This document shows, in pieces, positions 1 to 7,639 of a stretch of 64,000 nucleotides of DNA. Origin of the DNA: Mesorhizobium sp. B2-4-3. GTDB lineage: Bacteria > Pseudomonadota > Alphaproteobacteria > Rhizobiales > Rhizobiaceae. Each line of letters starts with the position of its first letter. Position 1 is the stretch's first letter. Below the pieces are notes generated by a model that was given only the letters and a program-made list of their open reading frames with translations, searched no databases and was not told the DNA's origin. Made by a program: the position numbers and the translations under genes. Where the stretch lies: assembly GCF_006442815.1 (NCBI RefSeq), contig NZ_VFVL01000002.1, forward strand, positions 248,001 through 312,000, given 5' to 3'.

Positions 1-496
1 TTTCGATCGCCTCCGCGGGCTGCCCGCTCAGATAGGCGACGACGCCTTTGGCGATGGCCAGGCTTTGCGGGTCGGTCACCGCGCGCGAAGCCGCCGCCGC
101 GACCGTCACCGGATTGCCGCCGCTCATGCCATAGACGAGCAAGGCGCGGAAGTTCTTCGGCTCCTTGAAATCCTCGGCGCTCGTGTCGCGCATCCGGGCG
201 TCGATCATTTCGAGGAGTTTTGCCTGCATCGGCAACGCGGCGTGATCGCCGCCGGCAATGCGATCCTGGACCAGCTGCAGCGAACGCACCAGCTGATAGG
301 GCTGCAGCGCATCTTGCGCCAAAGCCGCCGGTGACGACCCTGCGGCGAACAGCAGCAGCGCGAGCGCAATTCCAGGAAAAGTGTGACGCGGTTTTCCGTT
401 CGGAATTGCGCCAAGGCAAAGAGATGGAGCGGTTCGCCGTTTCGATGAAACGGTGAAGTGCTCCAGCGCGCCGCCGATGACGGTCCTGGCCCTCAT
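1..496 (-). CDS. motC: Flagellar motor periplasmic protein MotC, C-terminal part beyond window
   Basis: MotC is a rhizobial periplasmic motor protein that works with MotB and needs the chaperone MotE (family knowledge). The frame is open from an ATG at 494-496 to the window edge, about 165 codons. The ATG overlaps the motB stop as ATGA. A hydrophobic export signal (GIALALLLFAAG, then ALAQ) begins only near codon 44, followed by DALQPYQLVRSLQLVQDRIAGG. The roughly 40 codons before it are almost entirely encoded by a RIME-type repeat (363-463) read through in frame, so the native N-terminus was probably shorter or a later unusual start is used. The gene is incomplete at its 3' end. Identification rests on position after motB and the general character of the sequence. 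Confidence 0.78.
   Translation of the reverse strand, partial: MRARTVIGGALEHFTVSSKRRTAPSLCLGAIPNGKPRHTFPGIALALLLFAAGSSPAALAQDALQPYQLVRSLQLVQDRIAGGDHAALPMQAKLLEMIDARMRDTSAEDFKEPKNFRALLVYGMSGGNPVTVAAAASRAVTDPQSLAIAKGVVAYLSGQPAEAIE
363..463 (-). repeat. RIME-type two-palindrome repeat, copy A, inside motC 5' coding region
   Basis: Read on the minus strand this runs GAGCACTTCACCG through GCGAACCGCTCC and GCAATTCCG to GGAATTGCGCT. It matches the copies at 47955-48055 and 56338-56437 over nearly its whole length: first palindrome, CTCTTTG linker, then the GCAATTCC/GGAATTGC palindrome. Its end motifs (GGAGC, GCGCT) are slightly degraded. The copy lies inside the open reading frame of motC, between the start codon and the signal peptide. 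Confidence 0.85.
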
Positions 497-1911
497 CCGC
501 CGGCCGCCATCAGGATTTCGATGCGCCGGTTCGCGGCAGCCATCGGATCGGAGGCGATCTTGGGCTGCCGGTCGGCGAAGCCCGCGACCTCGGTGATGCG
601 GCTTTCGTCGACGCCGCCGCGCACCAGCATGTAGTAGGCCGAATGGGCGCGCGCGGTGGACAGCCGCCAGTTGTCGTAAGTGTCGCTGCGGAACGGCCGC
701 GCATCGGTGTGGCCGCTGATGGTGATGGTGCCCTTCTTCTCGTTGATGATGTGGCCGATCTTTTCCATCGCCAGCACCAGCTCGCGGCGCGGCATGGCCG
801 AGCCGATCTCGAACATGCCGAAATCGAGCTGGTCGGTGATCGAAATGACGACACCCTTGTCGGTGGCTTCGACCGAGACGCCGCCGGCGAGCTTTTCGCC
901 CGGCAGGAATGCCTTGGCGAGTTCCTTCTTGATATCCGCCGCTTCCTGAAGGGTGGCTTTGCTCGGCGCCTTGTCACCTTTGTCGGCGGCCTGCTCGGAT
1001 TCGGTCTTTTCAGCCTTGGCAGGTTCGACTTTGGTGTCGGCCGCTGCAGCCTCGCGCTTGTCGACTTCAGCTTTCCCGCCTTGGGCTTTCTCGGTCTTGT
1101 TTGCTTCGCCCGACAGCTTCTCGGCCTCGCCTTGCGCGGCTTTTGGCCCGATCTTGGCGTCGGTCTTTTCCGGGGTTGCCAGCGGCTCCAGCGGCGCGGC
1201 CGTCAGCGGGGGAGCGGCCGGAACGACCTTCACCTTCGGCACCGCAACCGTGGCGACTTTCTCGCCGGGCTTGACCGGATCGCCATCGATCTTGGCGCGC
1301 TCGGCGGTCGCCTCGGCGCCAGGCGCCGCCACCTGCTGCGACCAGAAATCCGGCGCGAACGGATCGCGATAGGATTCGCCGCCGGAGGCGCCGGTTGCCG
1401 GACCGGCCGCCTGGGCGCCGCCTTCGCCCTTGGCGCTGACGTTCTGCATCACGCCTGTATCGGCCGCGACCTCCGCCAGCACCGCGTAGGGATCGGCGAA
1501 CAGCTTCTCATCGGAGAGCTGGGCATCCTGCGCCCCGTCCTTGGTCTGCCGGCGCTCGGAGGAACCGGCGCCGCCCTTGCCGTTATCGCCCGCCTTGGTC
1601 GCGCCCTGCTGCGGGTTGTCCGCGGTCAGCCCGACCTTGCTGGGGCCATCGCCGAGATCCTCCAGGCCCTTGCGGCTGGAATTGCGGTCGATCAGCTCGA
1701 CCGGATTGAAATAGCTGGCGACGGCTGCCTTGGTCTGCTCGTTGGCGGCGTTGATCAGCCACATGACGAGGAAGAAGCACATCATCGCCGTCATGAAGTC
1801 GGCGAAGGCGATCTTCCACACGCCACCATGGTGAGCGTCGTCATGACCGTCGTGATTGCGCTTGACGATGATGATCTCGTGCCGAGGGTCGGCATGGTCG
1901 ACGGCGCTCAT
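493..1911 (-). CDS. motB: Flagellar motor stator protein MotB
   Basis: Stator subunit that anchors the MotA/MotB proton channel to peptidoglycan in the inner membrane and periplasm. The 472-residue protein has one membrane segment at about residues 31-58 (KIAFADFMTAMM, with the proton-carrying Asp at residue 38). A long Ala/Lys/Glu/Pro-rich linker of about 250 residues follows, and the last 125 residues or so are an OmpA-like peptidoglycan-binding domain (ITISGHTDARPF, NRRIEILM). The start is the ATG at 1911, which overlaps the stop of the upstream gene as ATGA and has GGAGG nine bases before it; a longer in-frame start at 1941 is less likely. The long linker fits the rhizobial MotB type that works with MotC. 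Confidence 0.95.
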   Translation of the reverse strand: MSAVDHADPRHEIIIVKRNHDGHDDAHHGGVWKIAFADFMTAMMCFFLVMWLINAANEQTKAAVASYFNPVELIDRNSSRKGLEDLGDGPSKVGLTADNPQQGATKAGDNGKGGAGSSERRQTKDGAQDAQLSDEKLFADPYAVLAEVAADTGVMQNVSAKGEGGAQAAGPATGASGGESYRDPFAPDFWSQQVAAPGAEATAERAKIDGDPVKPGEKVATVAVPKVKVVPAAPPLTAAPLEPLATPEKTDAKIGPKAAQGEAEKLSGEANKTEKAQGGKAEVDKREAAAADTKVEPAKAEKTESEQAADKGDKAPSKATLQEAADIKKELAKAFLPGEKLAGGVSVEATDKGVVISITDQLDFGMFEIGSAMPRRELVLAMEKIGHIINEKKGTITISGHTDARPFRSDTYDNWRLSTARAHSAYYMLVRGGVDESRITEVAGFADRQPKIASDPMAAANRRIEILMAAGG

Positions 1912-2534
1912 GACAGGACCTCCGACAAGGACGCCGACCACTCGGCGATACGCGTCTCGAACACCGTTTCGTCGATGGTGACGGTCAGGTCGAAGCCCGG
2001 CGCCTCGGTGAAGTCGAGATTGGCGGCGCGGGATCCGAGCGCCGCCTGCAGCGGCTCGAACAGCGAGAGCGGCCCCCGGACGCCGATGCGCACGGCCTCG
2101 CTGTCGGCGACCGCTTCACCGATGGCGCGGGAAAGGGCTAGGAGCGAGCGCTGCTGCAGGTCGTCGCTGAGAAGGCCGCCGACGATGCGCGCGACGGTCG
2201 CGCCGGCAAGCTCGGCAACGCGCTGCTCCATGACCTCGATGCGCGTGGCGACAGCAGCACCGAGATCGCCGCCGAAGCTTTCAAGGAATGTCTTCGCCGC
2301 ATCGTCGCTGGCCTGACGCTCGGCTTCGAGCGCAGCCTGATGGGCGAGCGCAAGGCGGGCCTCGAGCGCCGCCTCCGCATCGGCAACCGCCTCGGCGATC
2401 AGCGCGCCGATATCGGCCTGCGGCGCCGGCGCGGCGGGAGGCATATGCTCGGCGGCGCGTGCGGTCGTCGCCTGGCTGGCACGCGGCGTCCGCGAACCAA
2501 AATCGGGCAGGAGGTCGAAGAGCGCCGAGGCCAT
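1908..2534 (-). CDS. fliH: FliH-like flagellar export ATPase regulator (candidate)
   Basis: 208 residues. The N-terminal part is Pro/Ala-rich, followed by a long Ala/Glu-rich helix (about residues 42-110) likely to form a coiled coil. The C-terminal domain (GGLLSDDLQQRSLLALSRAI, then DLTVTIDETVFETRIAEW) resembles FliH/YscL C-termini, which bind FliI and restrain its ATPase activity. It starts 4 bp after fliF and overlaps motB by ATGA, so it is in the same operon. No other FliH is visible in the window although FliI is present. The assignment is by pattern and context; it could also be annotated simply as a conserved flagellar-locus hypothetical. Confidence 0.62.
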   Translation of the reverse strand: MASALFDLLPDFGSRTPRASQATTARAAEHMPPAAPAPQADIGALIAEAVADAEAALEARLALAHQAALEAERQASDDAAKTFLESFGGDLGAAVATRIEVMEQRVAELAGATVARIVGGLLSDDLQQRSLLALSRAIGEAVADSEAVRIGVRGPLSLFEPLQAALGSRAANLDFTEAPGFDLTVTIDETVFETRIAEWSASLSEVLS

Positions 2535-2537
2535 GGC

Positions 2538-4184
2538 CTAACCCACGGCTTCCGGGACGGCTGCCCATTTGCGCAGGATCTGCGCGGTGCGCTCCTCGTT
2601 GAGGTCGACCATGCGGGCAAGCCGCTCCTGCGGCGCCGGTCGGATTTTCTGGCGCAGGTCATCGAGCGGGGTTGCGCCGGCGCGCGCGCCGGCCGTGGTC
2701 TCGGCGGTGATCGCGGCGACCGGCGCATCGGGCGTCGGCAAGGAACGCTGCACGTCGTCGAAGCTCGGGCCGGCAATGGCCGCGGGCCTCGCCGACGCCG
2801 TCAGCGCGGCGGCCATCGGCTTGAGGCCGAAGAAGGCCACCAGGAAGACGACGACGATGAAAGCGCCGGCATTGATCAGCGTGCCGGTATAGGTGCCGAT
2901 CGCGGCAAGGATGCCCGGCTGATCGATCGGCTCGCCGTCGAGGCCGTTGATGAATTCCACCGCCGAAACGTCGATGATGTCGCCGCGCTTGTCGTCGAAG
3001 CCGGTCGCCGAGGCCACCATCTTCTGGATATCCGCGACGCGCTTGGCGATCTGTTCCGGGGTGGCGTCCTTGCCGAGGATGGTCTTGAGGCGATCCTGGT
3101 TGACGACGACCGCGATCGACATCTTGTTGACCGTGTAACCGTTCGAAACGGTGGCGATCTTCTTCGAGTTGATCTCGTAGTTGGTGATCTCTTCCTTGCG
3201 GTCGTTCTGCGAGGTGGATTGCGGCCCCTCGGTGCTGGTGGTCTGCGTCTCGGGCAGGTTCTGCTCGACGCTGGTCGGGGTCGAGGCCTGTTTCTGGTTG
3301 CTGGCCTCGTTGGTCTTCACCGACTGCACCGAACGCTCGACGCGTGAGTTCGGATCGAAGATCGTCTCCTCGGTCTGGCGCGTGTCGGTGTTGACGTCGG
3401 CCTTGACGCTGGCGCGGAAATTATCCGGGCCGAGATAAGGGGCGAGCGCGCGGCGGATGTTGTCGCCGATCTGCGCCTCGACCGTCTGCTCGACGCCCAG
3501 CGTGCGCGCGGCGCTCGTATTGGACGGGTCGTCGCCGGCGGCCAAAAGGTTGCCGTTGGAATCGAGCACGGTGACCTTGTCGGCCGATAGGCCGGGAACA
3601 GCCGCGGCGACGAGGTGGCGGATCGACATGGCGCTCTTCTCGGCATCGTTGCCGGCATAGCGGATGACCACCGAGGCGGAGGGCTGCTGCTCGTCGCGGC
3701 GGAAATTGGCGCGCTCGGACATGACGATGTGGACGCGCGCCGCCTTGACGCCGGAAATCGACTGGATGGTGCGCGCGATCTCGCCTTCCAGCGCGCGCAC
3801 ACGGGTGATCTGCTGCATGAAGGAGGTGAGGCCGAGCGAGCCGACATTGTCGAACAGCTCGTAGCCGGCATTAGCGCTGGTCGGCAAGCCTTTCTCGGCA
3901 AGCAGCATGCGCGACTGCGCGGTGGTGCCAGCCGGCACCAGCACGGAGGTTCCGTCGGAGCCGACATCGAAGCCGATGCCGGCATCGGCCAGCACCAGGC
4001 CGATCTGGTTGACGTCGGAACGCTCGAGGCCGACATAGAGCGTCTCATAGGCCGGCCGGTTGAGATAGACGGAAGCAATGCCGATGACGGCCATGACCAG
4101 GGCCGCGATGCCGCCCATCAGCGCCAGACGCCTGACGCCGAAGCTCTTCAAATTCGCGATGACGCTCTGGATCTGTTCCGGCAC
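2538..4184 (-). CDS. fliF: Flagellar MS-ring protein FliF
   Basis: Builds the inner-membrane MS ring on which rotor and export gate assemble. 548 residues, normal for the family. There is an N-terminal membrane segment (LALMGGIAALVMAVIGIASV), the YscJ/FliF ring domains with YETLYVGLERSDVNQI, a Ser/Thr/Gln-rich loop, a second membrane segment near residues 435-460 (AFIVVVFLVAFFGLKPM), and a C-terminal tail (LARMVDLNEERTAQILRKW) that fits the FliG-binding helix. The start is a GTG. A strong hairpin terminator lies between the flagellin gene and this gene, so fliF probably has its own promoter at about 4200-4300. Confidence 0.97.
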   Translation of the reverse strand: MPEQIQSVIANLKSFGVRRLALMGGIAALVMAVIGIASVYLNRPAYETLYVGLERSDVNQIGLVLADAGIGFDVGSDGTSVLVPAGTTAQSRMLLAEKGLPTSANAGYELFDNVGSLGLTSFMQQITRVRALEGEIARTIQSISGVKAARVHIVMSERANFRRDEQQPSASVVIRYAGNDAEKSAMSIRHLVAAAVPGLSADKVTVLDSNGNLLAAGDDPSNTSAARTLGVEQTVEAQIGDNIRRALAPYLGPDNFRASVKADVNTDTRQTEETIFDPNSRVERSVQSVKTNEASNQKQASTPTSVEQNLPETQTTSTEGPQSTSQNDRKEEITNYEINSKKIATVSNGYTVNKMSIAVVVNQDRLKTILGKDATPEQIAKRVADIQKMVASATGFDDKRGDIIDVSAVEFINGLDGEPIDQPGILAAIGTYTGTLINAGAFIVVVFLVAFFGLKPMAAALTASARPAAIAGPSFDDVQRSLPTPDAPVAAITAETTAGARAGATPLDDLRQKIRPAPQERLARMVDLNEERTAQILRKWAAVPEAVG

Positions 4185-4306
4185 GATTCAACCGCTCCCA
4201 GCATGACTGTCCGCCGGAAGACTAGACCGCGAAGCTTGTGCGAGGATGATAGGCGTGCCGCCGCAGAGCCAGCGAAACGCTGAACTGGCGTCTTTTTCCC
4301 GAGTAA

Positions 4307-4341
4307 CGAAAAGGGCCGCGCTTCAGACGCGGCCCTTTTCG
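4307..4341 (-). terminator. Rho-independent terminator after flagellin gene 1
   Basis: A perfect 14 bp inverted repeat, CGAAAAGGGCCGCG / CGCGGCCCTTTTCG with a 7-base loop. It sits 22 bp past the flagellin stop at 4364. The minus-strand transcript ends the stem in CCCTTTTCG, giving a U-rich tail. The symmetrical A and T runs mean it could also stop plus-strand transcription. Confidence 0.88.
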
Positions 4342-4363
4342 TCGGTCGAGGTGACCGGGCGGC

Positions 4364-5434
4364 TTAGCCGTTCTTGAACAGTTGCAGGATCGACTGCGAG
4401 GAGCTGTTGGCGATCGACAGGGACTGGATGCCGAGCTGCTGCTGAACCTGCAGCGCCTGCAGGCGGGTCGATTCCTTGTTCATGTCGGCATCGACGAGCT
4501 GGCCGACGCCGCGGTCGATTGAGTCCATCAGGCTCTGCGTGAAGGTCTTCTGCAGGTCGATCGAGCTCTTGGCGGCGCCGAGCACGGTGGCGGAGTCCGT
4601 GAGCTGGCTCATGACGTTGTCGATCTTGGTGACCATCTGCGTGATGATGTCGTCGGTCACGCCAGTCGCCGTAATGTCGAGATTGAAGGCGGACACGTTG
4701 TCGATCTTGGCAACCGTCGACCCCGCTGCTGTCTGGCCGGCGGTGTTGGCGGCGATGTCGCTGCCGCCGCTGGCGATCGTGGCGGCATAGGCGCTGTCGT
4801 ACAGCGACTGGGCCGCGGCGGTGGCATAGACCGAAGTCTGGCGGTCAAGGATGCCTTGGTTCTTGACGGCCGTGGGCAGGCCGTTGTCGAACAGCTTGGT
4901 GCTTTCGACATCGACGTCGATCGTTCCGAGCGAGATGGCGCCTGAGGAAGAGCGGTTGAACGAGGAAACGATCTTGGCGTCGGGCTGGACGCCGTCATTG
5001 GGGTTGGTGACCTGCTTGGAGATCACCGAAAGAAAATTCGAGCCGGAGAAGGTCGCGGCATCGGCGAAGGACTTCATCTGCGCCTGCAGCGTGGTGATTT
5101 CCGTCTGCGTCTTCGCCTTGCTGGCATCCGTCTGGCCGACCATCGAAAGCAGCTTGGTCTTGAGCTGGCCGACGGTGGTCAGCACATTGTTCATGCCAGT
5201 GTAGGCAGTGTCGACCTTCGAGGCGCCGAGCCCGAGTGCGTCCTGCACCGTCGACAGCGCCGAGTTGTCGGAGCGCATCGTGGTGGCGATCGACCAGTAG
5301 GCGGCATTGTCGGCGGCCTCGGATACCCGGTAGCCGGTCGAGATCCGGGCCTGTGTCTGTTCGAGCGATTTGTTGGTGGCGTTGAGGCTTTGAAGTGCAG
5401 TCAACGCCGCAGCGTTCGTCATGATGCTCGCCAA
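4364..5434 (-). CDS. fla: Flagellin (356 aa)
   Basis: Structural subunit of the flagellar filament, exported by the flagellar type III apparatus. Both conserved ends are present: an N-terminal D0/D1 helix (ALTALQSLNATNKSLEQTQ, ISTGYRVSEAADNAAYWSI) and a C-terminal D1/D0 helix (ALQVQQQLGIQSLSIANSSS, SILQLFKNG). The variable centre differs from the neighbouring flagellin. The best start is a TTG at 5434 with AAGGAG about 8 bases upstream, because it gives the same ASIMTNA N-terminus as the paralogue; ATG at 5422 is the alternative. It is flanked by terminators and a structured leader, so it is likely monocistronic. Confidence 0.96.
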   Translation of the reverse strand: MASIMTNAAALTALQSLNATNKSLEQTQARISTGYRVSEAADNAAYWSIATTMRSDNSALSTVQDALGLGASKVDTAYTGMNNVLTTVGQLKTKLLSMVGQTDASKAKTQTEITTLQAQMKSFADAATFSGSNFLSVISKQVTNPNDGVQPDAKIVSSFNRSSSGAISLGTIDVDVESTKLFDNGLPTAVKNQGILDRQTSVYATAAAQSLYDSAYAATIASGGSDIAANTAGQTAAGSTVAKIDNVSAFNLDITATGVTDDIITQMVTKIDNVMSQLTDSATVLGAAKSSIDLQKTFTQSLMDSIDRGVGQLVDADMNKESTRLQALQVQQQLGIQSLSIANSSSQSILQLFKNG

Positions 5435-5468
5435 GAAACTCGCTCCTTCTCAAAAGCCGGCATGCCAC

Positions 5469-5487
5469 GCAGGCCGGTTCGGCCTGC
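5469..5487 (-). promoter_or_regulatory. Leader hairpin upstream of flagellin gene 1
   Basis: A perfect 8 bp inverted repeat GCAGGCCG / CGGCCTGC with a 3-base loop, 35 bases upstream of the flagellin start. The second flagellin has a different-sequence hairpin at almost the same distance. In Caulobacter, FlbT acts on flagellin mRNA leaders; a similar post-transcriptional role here is inference. Confidence 0.5.
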
Positions 5488-5525
5488 CCATTGGCTGCGA
5501 TCGTGCCGGTCGGGCCGATTCGACA

Positions 5526-5545
5526 ACCTAAGTGATTGGTTAACC
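5526..5545 (-). promoter_or_regulatory. Motif shared by both flagellin upstream regions
   Basis: On the minus strand the palindrome GGTTAACC is followed after 6 bases by TTAGGT. The other flagellin has GGTTAACC, then TTAGGT after 7 bases (6826-6846). Conservation in otherwise dissimilar flanks suggests a promoter or activator site, for example for the flagellar regulator Rem. The identity of the binding protein is not shown by the sequence. Confidence 0.4.
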
Positions 5546-5635
5546 ATACCTAGCGCGATATGGTTAATGGCCTGTTAAAAGTAGGCTTCGGGGAGGTTAA
5601 GGAACGAGGGTTGCGCGAGCCTTGAGCAAACGCAA

Positions 5636-5664
5636 ATCGGGCCGCGCTTTTGGCGCGGCCCGAT
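5636..5664 (-). terminator. Rho-independent terminator after flagellin gene 2
   Basis: A perfect 12 bp stem ATCGGGCCGCGC / GCGCGGCCCGAT with a 5-base loop, 27 bp beyond the flagellin stop at 5691. The minus-strand transcript continues with TTTGCG, a short U-rich tail. Confidence 0.82.
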
Positions 5665-5690
5665 GCTTTGGTCCGGTCAGTATGGAGCGA

Positions 5691-6686
5691 TCAGCCGCGG
5701 AAGAGCGACAGGATCGACTGCGACGAGCCATTGGCGATCGACAGCGCCTGGACGCCCAGCTGCTGCTGAACCTGCAGCGCCTGGAGGCGGGTCGATTCCT
5801 TGTTCATGTCGGCATCGACGAGCTGGCCGACGCCGCGGTCGATGGAGTCCATCAGGCTCGAGGTGAAGGTCTTCTGCAGGTCGATCGAGCTCTTGGCGGC
5901 GCCGAGCTTGGTCGCGGCGTTCGTCATGGACTTGAGCGCGGCATCGACGACGTTCATCATCGCCTGGATCTGGGTGTCGCTGGCAGCGGTGGTGCCGGAG
6001 AAGATCTTCAGGCTGGCGACCGTGTAGGTGTCGGTGGCCGCCGCAGCAGCGCCGAGCGTCGGGGCCGAGGCCGCGGTCACGACGCTACCATCGGTGCCGA
6101 GACGGTTGGCGTCGAGGATACCCTTCGACACGGTTGCCGCGGTGCCGGCTTCATACAGCTTGATGCTTTCCACGTTGACGTCGATCGTGGAGATCGAAAC
6201 CGCGCCGGTGGAGTTGCGGTTGAAAGCCGAAACGATCTTGACGTCGGCCGCGGTCGTGGCGGTCGCGCCGCTGTTGACCGAGAGCATGTTGGTGCCGGAG
6301 AAGGTGGCGCCATCGGCATAGGCCTTCAACTGGTTCTGAAGGGCGGCGATTTCGACCTGGGTCTTTTCCTTCGAAGCATCCGTCTGGCCGTAGGAAGCGG
6401 TCAGCTTCTGCTGGATCTGGTTGATGGTGCTGATCGCGCTGTCCATGCCGGTGTAGGCGGTGTCGACCTTCGAGGCGCCGAGGCCGAGCGCGTCCGAAAC
6501 GGTGGACATGGCCTGGTTGTCGGAGCGCATCGTGGTGGCGATCGACCAGTAAGCGGCGTTGTCGGAAGCCTGGGAGACGCGATAGCCCGTCGAGATGCGG
6601 GCCTGGGTGGTGTCGAGGTTCTTCTGGGTGGCGTTCAAGCTCTGCAGAGCGGTCAACGCCGAGGCGTTGGTCATGATACTGGCCAT
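5691..6686 (-). CDS. fla: Flagellin (331 aa)
   Basis: Second filament subunit, paralogous to the gene at 4364-5434. The first 75 residues or so are nearly identical (ALTALQSLNATQKNLDTTQ, ISTGYRVSQASDNAAYWSI), as is the C-terminus (LQVQQQLGVQALSIANGSSQ, SILSLFRG). The middle differs and is shorter. It starts at an ATG with AAGGT upstream. It has its own terminator downstream and its own leader hairpin and shared upstream motif, so both flagellins are probably separate co-regulated units. Only two flagellins are present here, fewer than the four reported for Sinorhizobium meliloti. Confidence 0.97.
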   Translation of the reverse strand: MASIMTNASALTALQSLNATQKNLDTTQARISTGYRVSQASDNAAYWSIATTMRSDNQAMSTVSDALGLGASKVDTAYTGMDSAISTINQIQQKLTASYGQTDASKEKTQVEIAALQNQLKAYADGATFSGTNMLSVNSGATATTAADVKIVSAFNRNSTGAVSISTIDVNVESIKLYEAGTAATVSKGILDANRLGTDGSVVTAASAPTLGAAAAATDTYTVASLKIFSGTTAASDTQIQAMMNVVDAALKSMTNAATKLGAAKSSIDLQKTFTSSLMDSIDRGVGQLVDADMNKESTRLQALQVQQQLGVQALSIANGSSQSILSLFRG

Positions 6687-6722
6687 GGTACACGTACCTT
6701 GTTTTTACACGGATTTTTTTGA

Positions 6723-6743
6723 CATACCGGCATGTCCGGTATG
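6723..6743 (-). promoter_or_regulatory. Leader hairpin upstream of flagellin gene 2
   Basis: A perfect 8 bp inverted repeat CATACCGG / CCGGTATG with a 5-base loop, 37 bases upstream of the flagellin ATG. Its position parallels the 5469-5487 hairpin of the other flagellin. A mRNA leader structure or a regulator site are both possible. Confidence 0.48.
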
Positions 6744-6825
6744 ACGGTGCGGCATCATGCCAATGATCTGTGGAACCCGATCACCCGCCATCTGCGAGCA
6801 ATATGCGGGCAAGTCCCTACCAAAG

Positions 6826-6846
6826 ACCTAAATCGGACGGTTAACC
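6826..6846 (-). promoter_or_regulatory. Motif shared by both flagellin upstream regions, copy 2
   Basis: Minus-strand GGTTAACC, 7 bases, TTAGGT; counterpart of 5526-5545. It lies about 140 bp upstream of the flagellin start. It is a candidate promoter-proximal activator site. Confidence 0.4.
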
Positions 6847-6907
6847 GAAAATATATTGCATAGAATTTGTGCGGGTCAGGCGTTTGATCAACGCCGCTGC
6901 CGTAACG

Positions 6908-7639
6908 TCAAGTAAAGGATCGCACCAGGCTGCCGACCAGAAGGTTCCAGCCATCGATCAGCACGAAGAACAGGATCTTGAACGGCAGCGATACCACCGT
7001 TGGCGGCAGCATCATCATGCCCATGGCCATGGTGACGGTGGCGACGATGAGGTCGATGACGAGGAAGGGCAGGACGATGAGGAAGCCGATCTCGAAGCCG
7101 CGCCGGATCTCCGAGATCATGAAGGCCGGCACCAGGATGCGCAGGTCGACGCTCTCGCGCGAGACGGTCTGGCCGCGTTCGCGGGCGAGGTCGGCGAAGA
7201 GATCGAAGTCCTTGTCGCGCACATTGTGCAGCATGAAGTCGCGGAACGGGCCGGAAATCTTCTCGAACGCCTCGGCCTGCGTGATCTGGTTGTCCATCAG
7301 CGGCTTGACGCCGGTGTTCCAGGCCTGGTCGAAGGTCGGCGCCATGACATAGAAGGTCATGAACAGCGAGAGCGAGATCAGGATCAGGTTGGCCGGCGTC
7401 GATTGCAGGCCAATGCCGGCGCGCAGGATCGAGAAGGCGATGACGAAGCGGGTGAAGCTCGTCACCATGATCAGGAGGCCCGGCGCCACCGAAAGCACTG
7501 TGAGCAGGCCGAACATCTGGATCAGATAGCCGACGGTCGTGCCGTCGGCCTTGCCGATGCCGCCAAGATCGAGCTGCTGGGCCGCGGCGACGGAAGTGGT
7601 GACGACGATGAGCGCCGTGGCTATGAGGAACTTTCTCAT
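6908..7639 (-). CDS. fliP: Flagellar export gate protein FliP
   Basis: Inner-membrane component of the flagellar type III export gate (FliP5-FliQ4-FliR1 pore). 243 residues with a signal-like N-terminus (RKFLIATALIVVTTSVAAAQ), FliP core segments (GYLIQMFGLLTVLSVAPGLL, MVTSFTRFVIAFSILR), and C-terminal helices ending SLPFKILFFVLIDGWNLLVG. It starts at an ATG overlapping the fliL stop by ATGA. It is the last gene of the flgF-to-fliP operon; no obvious terminator follows before the flagellin leader. FliQ and FliR are not in this window. Confidence 0.97.
   Translation of the reverse strand: MRKFLIATALIVVTTSVAAAQQLDLGGIGKADGTTVGYLIQMFGLLTVLSVAPGLLIMVTSFTRFVIAFSILRAGIGLQSTPANLILISLSLFMTFYVMAPTFDQAWNTGVKPLMDNQITQAEAFEKISGPFRDFMLHNVRDKDFDLFADLARERGQTVSRESVDLRILVPAFMISEIRRGFEIGFLIVLPFLVIDLIVATVTMAMGMMMLPPTVVSLPFKILFFVLIDGWNLLVGSLVRSFT

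Noticed and set aside
1..496. motC as a pseudogene disrupted by a repeat
   Set aside because: The frame is intact from the coupled ATG through the repeat and signal peptide to the window edge, so disruption is not shown.
643..2316. Long plus-strand open frame opposite motB and the FliH-like gene
   Set aside because: Its translation is rich in Arg, Gly, His and Leu with no domain character, and it mirrors two confirmed flagellar genes; typical shadow frame of GC-rich DNA.
5622..6722. Plus-strand frame antisense to the second flagellin gene
   Set aside because: The minus-strand flagellin has full-length family conservation; the antisense translation is low-complexity.
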